A stretch of 5,938 nucleotides of DNA from Halanaerobiaceae bacterium (GCA_003557445.1 PWOK01000113.1:1-5938), one strand, 5' to 3'; counted from the stretch's first letter, positions 1 through 5,938 are shown. Translations and numbers: made by a program. The notes: generated from the sequence alone by a model not told the origin.

Positions 1-1
1 A

Positions 2-70
2 GACTGGGTTTTGGTGCTTGATGATCTTGATTCTAAATATGAGGAGCCAGGTAAAATTAAATTAATTTAG
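2..70 (+). CDS. 3' end of an upstream gene (partial)
   Basis: A frame open from the window edge runs 22 codons to a TAG at 68-70. It reads DWVLVLDDLD and then an acidic/basic tail ending in KIKLI. The hydrophobic strand WVLVLDDL resembles a beta-strand at the end of a beta-sandwich domain, as found at the C-terminus of some polysaccharide lyases, but this is far too short to assign. The stop codon shares its last base with the GGGAGTG ribosome binding site of the next gene, and only 17 nt separate the two genes, so they are almost certainly co-transcribed. A second frame (3-65) is also open but encodes a less protein-like peptide. The product is unknown. Confidence 0.6.
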   Translation, partial: DWVLVLDDLDSKYEEPGKIKLI

Positions 71-76
71 GGAGTG
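70..76 (+). promoter_or_regulatory. Ribosome binding site of the lyase-like gene
   Basis: GGGAGTG lies 11 nt before the ATG at 88 and overlaps the stop codon of the upstream gene. The spacing is slightly long and the gap is the A/T-only run TAAATAAATAA. No better start follows nearby, so this supports the ATG at 88 and translational linkage to the upstream gene. Confidence 0.6.
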
Positions 77-87
77 TAAATAAATAA

Positions 88-1731
88 ATGGAAAAAACAA
101 CATTTAAAGAAAGATCTCAAAAATTAATTGAATTCTATGCTTCAAACACAATTAATAGAAGTAAAGAAGAAGATCCAACTGGATATGTAAAATCCGCAAT
201 ATATACAGCAATGGCCAGATATGCCTCCGGGGATATTGAAAAAGCAAATAAACTGGCAGATTATATTTATAATAATCCTGCCAGGGCTTCCATGTTTTTA
301 GTTATGGGAGGTATGGATTTATATATGAGATATAATAAACATATGAGTGATGAAACAAAGAAAAAAGCCCGTAAATATATTACAGGATATGATGATTATA
401 CTGGTGGGTCAACAGAAAATCATCATTTAATGTTTGCTACAGGTGGTTATTTAGCTTCAGAAGAATGGCAGGATTGGGAAAGATCAGAAAATGTAAACAA
501 AAAGACAAAAAAATATATAATGAAATTTGTTGATAATATAGCTAAATATGGCATGAAAGAACACGATTCACCAACCTATCATATATTTTATGTTAATTGT
601 ATGCTTTCATTATATGATCATGCAAGTGATCAAGAAATTAAAAATAAAGCTAAAATAGGTCTGGAAATTTTAATAGCTGATATGGCAGCTGAATGGCTAA
701 AAGGAAACTGGTGTAGTTCGACATTACGCACCTATTATTTTACATATAATCCATATGTAAGCGAATTATCTGGCTTGTTAGGGTGGTTATACTGGGGAGG
801 ATGTGAAATGCCCCCTCAAAGTGATGGGATAGCAATTATGTCAGCGGTATCCAGTTATAGACTTCCTGATGTTTTAAAAAAAATTGGGAAGGATAGAAGT
901 TTTGCTTATACTCACAGGGAAAGTCATGATTTGCTACCTGATTCACAGCTTAATAAACCAGCTGGTTTTAGAAAATATAATTATATGAATAAAGAATTTT
1001 CTTTATTCAGTCAGTATGATGGAAATGGATCTTTAGGCTGGCATGATCAAATGCAAAGATGGGGATTGGTCTGGGTTTCTGAATATCCTCAAAATACTTT
1101 TCTTTTAAAACATCCTGTTTCCTGGATTAGAGGTGATACAGCCAATAATCAGGTTTTACAACATAAAAATGTATTAGTTGGTGTATCATGTGAAGATATG
1201 GAAGGTTATCTGCCTTTAAGGAAACATTTAAAAGATGAAATAATAGAATCCAAAAATATATTTATTGATACTGGATCTGTATATTTTGCTTTTCAATCCA
1301 TTAATGAATTTGAATGGGAAGATAATATCAAAGTAAGAAATAATGAGTATAGAAAAATCAAATTACCTGAAGGAAATAATGGCTGGATAGTTGAGGTTTA
1401 TCTTGCTGATGAAATTAAAAATTTACAGGAATTTTCAAAAAAAATAAAACAGAAAACAGTTATTGATGGGAGTGGTATAACTAAAAATAAGCCTGAGTTA
1501 AAATATAAAGATCTTTCTGGAAATCAATTAGAAATAAAGTTTGATGATAATAAAGAAAAAAAAGGAACCCGTCTAAGAAAAATTAATGGTAAACCCATTA
1601 AATATGAAAAATGGCCTAGAGTTGAAAATCCATGGATGAATGCAGAAGTTGGTGGTGAGAAGTGGATTTTAAAATACAATAATAAAAAAAGATTATATTA
1701 TATAGATGAAAACAAGATAATAGATAAATAA
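88..1731 (+). CDS. Cytoplasmic polysaccharide lyase-like protein (helical toroid plus beta-sandwich)
   Basis: This 547-residue protein has no signal peptide or membrane segment, so it should act in the cytoplasm. Residues 1-265 are mostly helical and resemble an (alpha/alpha) toroid. The motif STENHHLMFATGGYL (108-122) recalls the Asn-His motif of toroid lyases such as heparinase II/III-type enzymes. Further conserved-looking segments are EHDSPTYHIFYV (158-169) and the Tyr-rich STLRTYYFTYNPY (211-223). Residues 300-547 look beta-rich, with GWHDQMQRWGLVW at 317-329, and fit a C-terminal beta-sandwich. Candidate catalytic residues are N111, H112, Y164, Y216/Y217 and H319; these are guesses from motif position. 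Length and two-part layout suit a lyase, but I cannot place it in a named PL family, and an unsaturated-uronyl hydrolase or other toroid glycosidase is possible. It follows an upstream gene at 17 nt and precedes a glycosidase-like gene and a sugar oxidoreductase, which supports oligosaccharide breakdown. Start: ATG at 88 with GGGAGTG upstream. Confidence 0.55.
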   Translation: MEKTTFKERSQKLIEFYASNTINRSKEEDPTGYVKSAIYTAMARYASGDIEKANKLADYIYNNPARASMFLVMGGMDLYMRYNKHMSDETKKKARKYITGYDDYTGGSTENHHLMFATGGYLASEEWQDWERSENVNKKTKKYIMKFVDNIAKYGMKEHDSPTYHIFYVNCMLSLYDHASDQEIKNKAKIGLEILIADMAAEWLKGNWCSSTLRTYYFTYNPYVSELSGLLGWLYWGGCEMPPQSDGIAIMSAVSSYRLPDVLKKIGKDRSFAYTHRESHDLLPDSQLNKPAGFRKYNYMNKEFSLFSQYDGNGSLGWHDQMQRWGLVWVSEYPQNTFLLKHPVSWIRGDTANNQVLQHKNVLVGVSCEDMEGYLPLRKHLKDEIIESKNIFIDTGSVYFAFQSINEFEWEDNIKVRNNEYRKIKLPEGNNGWIVEVYLADEIKNLQEFSKKIKQKTVIDGSGITKNKPELKYKDLSGNQLEIKFDDNKEKKGTRLRKINGKPIKYEKWPRVENPWMNAEVGGEKWILKYNNKKRLYYIDENKIIDK

Positions 1732-1756
1732 TAATTTATTTTCACAACATAATTTC

Positions 1757-1798
1757 ACAGAGCTCTAAAGTTTGAATTTTAGAGCTCTGTATATTGTT
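1757..1798 (+). terminator. Perfect 13-bp intergenic hairpin, likely terminator or attenuator
   Basis: The arms ACAGAGCTCTAAA (1757-1769) and TTTAGAGCTCTGT (1778-1790) pair perfectly around an 8-nt loop (1770-1777). A moderately T-rich tail, ATATTGTT (1791-1798), follows. The hairpin sits 26 nt after the lyase-like gene's stop and 36 nt before the next gene's likely ATG. The T-tract is imperfect, so partial termination, or protection of the upstream mRNA's 3' end, is as likely as full termination. There is no comparable T-tract on the minus-strand side. Confidence 0.6.
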
Positions 1799-1806
1799 AA
1801 AAAAAA

Positions 1807-1814
1807 AGAAGGGA
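1807..1814 (+). promoter_or_regulatory. Ribosome binding site deciding the start at 1827
   Basis: AGAAGGGA lies 12 nt before the ATG at 1827. The alternative TTG at 1794 lies directly after the hairpin arm and has no purine-rich site upstream, because the hairpin occupies that position. The site therefore favours 1827. Confidence 0.6.
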
Positions 1815-1826
1815 ATTAATATTATT

Positions 1827-3866
1827 ATGAAAAAAAATAATAAAAATTCATATTTTAAAAATTATTCTTTTGCTGGAAAAAAAATCGAGTTTCCCCGTGT
1901 TTGGGTTTCATACATCAAACCTCTGAATTCTCTTGAGGAAGATATTATTGATATGAAAAAACATGGAGTAAGAGGTGTTGAAATTCAACGTCTTGAAGAA
2001 TCCTGGCCTGAATTAATCAAACTGGGTAAAAAATATAATATGAAATATGGAATTTCTATAACAGATATTACTGAAAGAAAAAATATAGTAGAAAAACATG
2101 GACTTGAACCTGTTCCTGCTATTATGATAGGTGGAGCTTACCAGGGTAAGGCTATTGACCATAATTTATTTAGTTTTACAGCAGATAAACATACAATTGA
2201 AATAGAAGAACCAGTTTATGATAAAGAAAATTGTTATGATGATGTAGGACGTTATTTCCCCAATATGGGTTATCCTGTTAAAGCTGAAATAATAATTCCT
2301 CTGGCTAATTATGATGGGAAACAGCATTTGAATATCATTGAAGCAAATATAGCTGAATCCAGTAAAGATAATCATTATAGAATTAGTTTTGATTTAAGAA
2401 AAGAAAAAGGAGATTTGTCCAGAGTTGGGATAGCCGTATACTGGGAATATGAAGGAACAGATAAATATTGGATTTTTGGTAGAGGTAATGTTACTTCCTG
2501 GGCAGAATCAACAAAAGAAGCTCTTAGAAGGGAAGTAAAGGAAAAAGTAAATAAATTAAAAGAAATAAATGGTGGGGAATTCCCCCATGATCAGGTGATT
2601 ATTGCTAGATTTGGAGATGAATGTTTTCATATTACCGGTCATTTGAATTCTGAAGAATGTAGTTATCCTTTGTGGGATTATTCTCAAATGGCAATAGAAA
2701 AATTTAAAGAATTGAGACCGGACGATGAATACCCCAGGACCTGGGGGTTTCCTGAAATATATGGCCCTGATGCCTATGGTGACTGGATGTATTTATTGCA
2801 TAAAGGATGTGCTGAATTGTGTGATGTGGTTAGAGAAGCATTTAGAAATGAAGGAACAGATGTCCAGGTTTTTCGTAATATTACTCGAATGAATGTATTT
2901 AATGTAACAAATTACAGGGATGGAACTGGACTGGAAATGTTAGTAAAACAACTTGACATAACCCATCTTGATCCTTATCCCTGTGGAGGTCCGGATAATT
3001 ATCATAAAGAAGTAATTCCTCAGGATATGGGATATATTTCAGGTCTGGCCCGTCGTTATAATAAAGATGTAATTCCCTGGTTACAGGCACACAGTTATTG
3101 GGCAAGCAAAGGAGGTCTGGATCATCCATCACCTGAACAAATAAAAAAAATGGTAAATCAGCATATGCAATATAATACTTTAGCTTTAATGTGGCTACAA
3201 TACCCAGGAACATTTGGAGAAAAACCTATAACCTGGGAAGTTGCTAAAAAAATGCATAAAAAATATGTAAATTTTGATCAACCTAAAATTGAAGCCGATA
3301 TTGCCATTATTAGATTTTATAATGTATGGGGTTTACTTACCTCAAATGATTTAAATATAATGGATAAATTTATTACAGATAAGGTGATTAACTGGCTTGA
3401 ATTCGAGAAGGGTTTACCCTATGATGCAATTGAAAGCCGGAATTCTGATTCTTTAAATAAAGAACAACTGGAAAATTATGATATTATAATCACCTCCTTA
3501 CCTCCTTCAGGTAGCAACTTGCTGAAATTATTAAGAAATAATAAAAAATCGTTAGTTTTTTGTGATAATATAAAATATTTAAAAGAAGTTTCTAATAAAA
3601 CAGGAATTAAAAATATATCCCCCTTAACAGATAAAAAAGCAGTAAAAGAAAATAATAAATTTAAATTAAAAATTAAGGGAATTGAAATAGAAACTAAACC
3701 TTTATTTAAAGTTACACTAAAAGATGAAATAGATCCTATTATTAAAATAAAGGATATTCCTTTATTCTGGGAATATCAGGGGATAATTTTTACAGTGATT
3801 GAACCAGACCTGCAATTGAAAACAGAGTTTTTAAATTGGTTGTTTGATAAGTATTTTCAAAAGTGA
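1827..3866 (+). CDS. Glycoside hydrolase-like TIM-barrel protein with C-terminal GATase-like domain
   Basis: From ATG 1827 the protein is 679 residues; a TTG at 1794 would add 11 Lys-rich residues but lacks a ribosome site. No signal peptide is present, so it is cytoplasmic. Residues 22-105 look like the first strands and helices of a TIM barrel (VWVSYIKPLNSLEEDIIDM; KKHGVRGVEI). Residues 115-225 are a beta-rich insertion. The barrel resumes at about 255: VIIARFGDECF puts E265 at a strand end, followed by DITHLDPYP (D382), VIPWLQAHSYW (416-425) and ALMWLQYPGTFG (453-464). Residues 490-600 resemble the Rossmann/GATase-like domain that follows the barrel in GH42-type enzymes, and 610-679 form a small beta-rich end. 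The layout recalls GH42-like proteins, but the usual Asn-Glu acid/base pair is not seen; E265 in GDE and D382 are only candidates. A 39-nt gap to the oxidoreductase gene indicates one operon. The substrate is unknown and hydrolase activity is inferred from fold-like features and context. Confidence 0.6.
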   Translation: MKKNNKNSYFKNYSFAGKKIEFPRVWVSYIKPLNSLEEDIIDMKKHGVRGVEIQRLEESWPELIKLGKKYNMKYGISITDITERKNIVEKHGLEPVPAIMIGGAYQGKAIDHNLFSFTADKHTIEIEEPVYDKENCYDDVGRYFPNMGYPVKAEIIIPLANYDGKQHLNIIEANIAESSKDNHYRISFDLRKEKGDLSRVGIAVYWEYEGTDKYWIFGRGNVTSWAESTKEALRREVKEKVNKLKEINGGEFPHDQVIIARFGDECFHITGHLNSEECSYPLWDYSQMAIEKFKELRPDDEYPRTWGFPEIYGPDAYGDWMYLLHKGCAELCDVVREAFRNEGTDVQVFRNITRMNVFNVTNYRDGTGLEMLVKQLDITHLDPYPCGGPDNYHKEVIPQDMGYISGLARRYNKDVIPWLQAHSYWASKGGLDHPSPEQIKKMVNQHMQYNTLALMWLQYPGTFGEKPITWEVAKKMHKKYVNFDQPKIEADIAIIRFYNVWGLLTSNDLNIMDKFITDKVINWLEFEKGLPYDAIESRNSDSLNKEQLENYDIIITSLPPSGSNLLKLLRNNKKSLVFCDNIKYLKEVSNKTGIKNISPLTDKKAVKENNKFKLKIKGIEIETKPLFKVTLKDEIDPIIKIKDIPLFWEYQGIIFTVIEPDLQLKTEFLNWLFDKYFQK

Positions 3867-3893
3867 TTTAAAGTAAAGGATCAAGTAATAGAT

Positions 3894-3899
3894 AGGAGG
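3894..3899 (+). promoter_or_regulatory. Ribosome binding site of the oxidoreductase gene
   Basis: AGGAGG is a perfect Shine-Dalgarno core, 6 nt before the ATG at 3906. It fixes the start and is among the strongest sites in the window. Confidence 0.85.
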
Positions 3900-3905
3900 A
3901 TAAAA

Positions 3906-5102
3906 ATGGTCAATAATAAAATTAAAATAGCCTTAACTGGAATAGGTGGTTATGGAAATCATTATATAGAAAGGTTAATTAATAACGATAACAAAGGCTT
4001 TGAGCTTAAGGGAGTAGTAGATCCAAACCCGGAAAATTGCAAAAGTTTGTCTGAATTAAAAAAGAGGAAAATTCCTATTTTTTCTGATCTTAGAACTCTT
4101 TTTGATAATCAAAAAATAGATCTGACTATTGTCTGTTCTCCCATTCATTACCATGTATCCCAGTCAAAGTTAGCTCTAATAAATGGAAGTAATGTTCTTT
4201 GTGAAAAACCTATTTCTCCTACAGTAGAAGGAGCTAAAGATATTATAAGAACAAGAAATAAAGTAAATAACAAATTTGTTGCTATAGCCTATCAATGGTC
4301 TTTTTCTAAATCAATGCTGGCTTTAAAAAAAGATATAATGTCTGGATTATTCGGAAAGCCTAAAAAATTAAAATCAATTGTCTTATGGCCCCGGTCAGTT
4401 GATTATTATAAGAGATCCAATTGGGCAGGAAAAATTAAAGATGAAAAAGGAAGATATATACTGGATAGTGTAGCCAATAATGCAACTGCTCATTTTTTAC
4501 ATAATATGTTTTTTGTTTTGGGTAATAAATTAAATAAAAGTGCTAAACCTAAAACTGTTATGACAGAACTTTATCGGGCTAATAATATAGAGAACTATGA
4601 TACGGCAATAACAAGAATTTTTACAGAGAATAATGTGGAATTATTATTTTATGCATCACATGCTGTTAAGGAAAATATATCACCTTCTTTTTGCTATGAA
4701 TTTGAAAAGGCAACAATAAAATATGGTAGTTATGAAGGAATTAAAGATAATAATATTGTAGTGGAATTTAAAAATGGGAAAGAAAAGAAATATGAAAGCC
4801 CTGACATTAATCAATTTAGAAAATTATGGTTATCAATTGATGCAGTTAGAAATTGCAATTTAGAAAATTTACCCTGTATCCCAGAAACTGCTCTTTCTCA
4901 TACTAAATGTATAAATACCATGCAAGAAAATGAAATTGTTAATTTTCCTGAAGAAAAAATAAAGTTTGATAGAAATAAAAACATAGTATGGATTAAAGGA
5001 CTGGCAGAAGTTTTAAAAGAAAGTTATCAAAAAGCAAAAATGCCCTTTGAAAATCAGGTTTATTGGGCCAAATGTGGGGGAAGTATTAACTGTAAAAATT
5101 AA
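3906..5102 (+). CDS. Gfo/Idh/MocA-family NAD(P)-dependent sugar oxidoreductase
   Basis: This 398-residue cytoplasmic protein belongs to the Gfo/Idh/MocA family, which uses NAD(P) to oxidise or reduce sugars, inositols and their derivatives. The N-terminal Rossmann fold shows KIALTGIGGYGNHY (6-19) with the glycine-rich dinucleotide loop G12-x-G14-x-x-G17. VVDPNPENC (37-45) places an acidic D39 where NAD ribose is usually bound, which favours NAD over NADP. TIVCSPIHYH (74-83) and CEKPIS (99-104), with the family EKP motif, follow. The C-terminal catalytic domain has YILDSVANNATAHFLHNM (184-201), which replaces the usual GG-x-x-x-D-x-G-x-H segment; D187, H196 and H199 are likely active-site residues. 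Length is normal for the family. The substrate cannot be read. The 39-nt gap from the glycosidase-like gene suggests joint expression and action on the same sugar. One option, unproven, is a redox-assisted route through a 3-keto sugar. Family assignment is firm, the reaction is not. Confidence 0.92.
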   Translation: MVNNKIKIALTGIGGYGNHYIERLINNDNKGFELKGVVDPNPENCKSLSELKKRKIPIFSDLRTLFDNQKIDLTIVCSPIHYHVSQSKLALINGSNVLCEKPISPTVEGAKDIIRTRNKVNNKFVAIAYQWSFSKSMLALKKDIMSGLFGKPKKLKSIVLWPRSVDYYKRSNWAGKIKDEKGRYILDSVANNATAHFLHNMFFVLGNKLNKSAKPKTVMTELYRANNIENYDTAITRIFTENNVELLFYASHAVKENISPSFCYEFEKATIKYGSYEGIKDNNIVVEFKNGKEKKYESPDINQFRKLWLSIDAVRNCNLENLPCIPETALSHTKCINTMQENEIVNFPEEKIKFDRNKNIVWIKGLAEVLKESYQKAKMPFENQVYWAKCGGSINCKN

Positions 5103-5236
5103 ACCTTTATCTGCATTAAAAGGGATAATATGTAATTGAAAATAGCATTTTGAGAAAAATACCATTTAAAATATTTAGAATAATATACAAAATAAGCAAT
5201 ATATATTTAATTATATTGAAAAAAGCAATTTAAGTG

Positions 5237-5265
5237 TGGAATCTTTATAAAAATTGTGTTATACT
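5237..5265 (+). promoter_or_regulatory. Candidate extended -10 promoter for the ABC transporter operon
   Basis: TATACT (5260-5265) matches the housekeeping -10 consensus at five of six bases and is preceded by TGT (5257-5259), giving an extended -10 element. A poor -35, TGGAAT (5237-5242), lies 17 nt upstream and matches at three of six bases. Transcription would start near 5272 and leave a leader of about 100 nt. A weak -35 next to an extended -10 fits an activator-dependent promoter, but AT-rich sequence produces such matches by chance. Confidence 0.5.
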
Positions 5266-5297
5266 ATTATTCAAGGATATAATCTTATTACTTTAAT

Positions 5298-5312
5298 TTT
5301 GTTTAAAACAAA
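5298..5312 (+). repeat. 15-nt palindrome TTTGTTT-A-AAACAAA, possible operator
   Basis: The arms TTTGTTT (5298-5304) and AAACAAA (5306-5312) form a perfect 7-bp inverted repeat around one central A. It lies about 26 nt after the predicted transcription start, where a bound repressor could block elongation. The G/C position in each arm makes it less trivial than a pure A/T match. No regulator gene is in the window, and it lacks the central CG of a LacI/CcpA-type operator. Confidence 0.4.
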
Positions 5313-5327
5313 CAAAAACATTAAAAT

Positions 5328-5350
5328 TTTATTTATTTTAAATAAATAAA
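5328..5350 (+). repeat. 23-nt A/T-only palindrome just before the ribosome binding site
   Basis: The arms TTTATTTATTT (5328-5338) and AAATAAATAAA (5340-5350) are perfect 11-bp inverted repeats around a single T at 5339, ending 9 nt before the GGGAGG ribosome site. It could be a second operator or a weak RNA hairpin near the translation start. Being all A/T with a 4-nt internal periodicity, it could also arise by chance or by slippage. The same 11-mer half, AAATAAATAAA, is found at 78-88 before the lyase-like gene. Confidence 0.4.
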
Positions 5351-5359
5351 CTTATAAAA

Positions 5360-5365
5360 GGGAGG
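5360..5365 (+). promoter_or_regulatory. Ribosome binding site of the sugar-binding protein gene
   Basis: GGGAGG lies 7 nt before the ATG at 5373, an ideal spacing. It fixes the start of this gene, whose far end is outside the window. Confidence 0.85.
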
Positions 5366-5372
5366 ATATTTT

Positions 5373-5938
5373 ATGAAAACATTAAAAATCTTATTTATTA
5401 GTGGGTTATTACTGTTGTTTTTCACTGGAAGTTTACTGGCCTGGGAAGCTCCATATGACTTTGATGGTGAAGTAGTAGAGATAGCCGGTTATTTGGCTCA
5501 CTGGGGTAGAAACTGGGATGAAGGAGAAAATTTAGATCATCTTAGACTTGTTGAAGAAAGATTTAATGTAGAAATTGAATTTGTTTATACGGGTGAAGGT
5601 GGATGGGGTTTACTGGAAACAGATGTACCTGCTGGTGATAAACCATTTGATATAGGTTTTATTCAGACAGGAGGAATAGTTGACTATTATCAATATGTTT
5701 ACACTCTTGATGATTATCTTACTGATGATATTTTTGATAGGATGCCTGCTGTTGGTATGAATACCAGAGAACAGATGCCCAGTGTTTTAGGTAATATTGT
5801 TGCCCTGGAAAGACCTATTACCACTGCATTTAGACCTCCAATAATTTATTGGAATAAAGATTTATTTGAAGAAAATGAAGTAACAACTCCTTATGAATTT
5901 ATGCAAAGAGATGAATGGACATGGGAAAATTTCCTAAA
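5373..5938 (+). CDS. ABC transporter sugar-binding protein, family 1 (partial, 3' end outside window)
   Basis: 188 complete codons are visible and the frame is still open at the window edge; family members are usually 400-550 residues. The protein should capture an oligosaccharide outside the cytoplasm and pass it to an ABC permease. Residues 1-23 are a Sec signal peptide: Lys at 2 and 5, a hydrophobic core at about 6-17, and probable cleavage after GSLLA (A23) before W24. There is no lipobox cysteine, so it is probably a soluble periplasmic protein, which suggests an outer membrane. The mature part matches family 1 solute-binding proteins: LRLVEERFNVEIEF (57-70) is the typical first helix plus strand; PFDIGFIQTGG (91-101) reads like the 'DI' segment; PPIIYWNKDLFEENEV (155-170) and EWTWENFL (181-188) are the hallmark 'YNKDLFE ... 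tWdefl' region. It has its own promoter candidate and leader, and permease genes are expected downstream. The substrate is not readable. Confidence 0.88.
   Translation, partial: MKTLKILFISGLLLLFFTGSLLAWEAPYDFDGEVVEIAGYLAHWGRNWDEGENLDHLRLVEERFNVEIEFVYTGEGGWGLLETDVPAGDKPFDIGFIQTGGIVDYYQYVYTLDDYLTDDIFDRMPAVGMNTREQMPSVLGNIVALERPITTAFRPPIIYWNKDLFEENEVTTPYEFMQRDEWTWENFL

Larger units (their letters stand above)
5103..5372 (+). other. AT-rich intergenic region upstream of the ABC transporter gene
   Basis: This 270-nt stretch is very AT-rich and holds no credible coding frame. A weak 5-bp pairing, CCTTT (5104-5108) with AAAGG (5119-5123), follows the oxidoreductase stop but has no T-tract, so I do not call a terminator. 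The direct repeat AAGCAAT occurs at 5194-5200 and 5223-5229, just upstream of the candidate promoter. A 7-bp inverted repeat, CAATATA (5197-5203) with TATATTG (5212-5218), overlaps the first copy. The promoter and two palindromes are listed separately. The length and contents suggest that a new, separately regulated transcription unit starts here. Confidence 0.6.

Noticed and set aside
3..65. Alternative frame for the upstream gene fragment
   Set aside because: It is open but encodes a peptide with Cys/Met/Trp clusters; the frame ending at 70 is more protein-like and its stop overlaps the next ribosome site, as is usual in operons.
1741..1769. Possible promoter before the hydrolase-like gene: TTCACA (1741-1746), 17 nt, TCTAAA (1764-1769)
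   Set aside because: The -35 is close to consensus but the -10 matches only four of six bases and falls inside the hairpin arm; transcription would start within the hairpin. Too weak to call.
1794..1826. TTG start adding 11 residues to the glycoside hydrolase-like protein
   Set aside because: It starts 3 nt after the hairpin's 3' arm, has no ribosome site, and adds a Lys-rich tail; ATG 1827 with AGAAGGGA upstream is better.
2166..2375. Minus-strand 69-codon open frame inside the glycoside hydrolase-like gene
   Set aside because: It lies wholly within a convincing gene and has a Phe/Ile-rich composition expected from the reverse of AT-rich coding DNA; no domain is recognisable.
2899..3213. 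Minus-strand 104-codon open frame inside the same gene
   Set aside because: It is an antisense shadow of the barrel-coding region, with a repetitive Leu/Tyr/Pro/Asp composition and no recognisable domain.
5104..5123. Hairpin after the oxidoreductase gene as a terminator
   Set aside because: Only 5 bp pair around a 10-nt loop and no T-tract follows.

Overview
The window is strongly AT-rich. It has Lys/Asn/Ile-rich proteins, AGA as the common Arg codon, and strong purine-rich ribosome binding sites on three of its five genes. This suggests a low-GC Firmicutes-type anaerobe. The last gene encodes a sugar-binding protein with an ordinary signal peptidase I leader and no lipobox cysteine. That is more typical of low-GC lineages with an outer membrane, such as Halanaerobiales, than of single-membrane Firmicutes. 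The taxonomic guess is inference.

Layout, all on the + strand: (1) bases 2-70, the last 22 codons of an upstream gene; (2) 88-1731, a leaderless 547-residue protein that looks like a helical-toroid plus beta-sandwich polysaccharide lyase but belongs to no family I can name; (3) 1757-1790, a perfect 13-bp hairpin, probably a terminator or attenuator; (4) 1827-3866, a leaderless TIM-barrel glycoside-hydrolase-like protein with a Rossmann/GATase-like C-terminal domain; (5) 3906-5102, a Gfo/Idh/MocA-family NAD(P)-dependent oxidoreductase; (6) 5103-5372, an AT-rich intergenic region with a candidate extended -10 promoter and two perfect palindromes; (7) from 5373 past the window edge, the N-terminal third or so of a family 1 extracellular sugar-binding protein of an ABC importer.

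Together this reads as part of a carbohydrate-utilisation locus. An ABC importer captures an oligosaccharide outside the cytoplasm. Two cytoplasmic enzymes, one lyase-like and one hydrolase-like, then cut it, and a sugar oxidoreductase oxidises or reduces a sugar ring. The substrate cannot be read from the sequence. The lack of export signals on all three complete enzymes argues for intracellular breakdown of imported oligosaccharides. The most interesting part is the combination of two enzymes without an obvious named family and a Gfo/Idh/MocA protein with an unusual active-site segment. There is no sign of a mobile element, CRISPR array, tRNA or rRNA.
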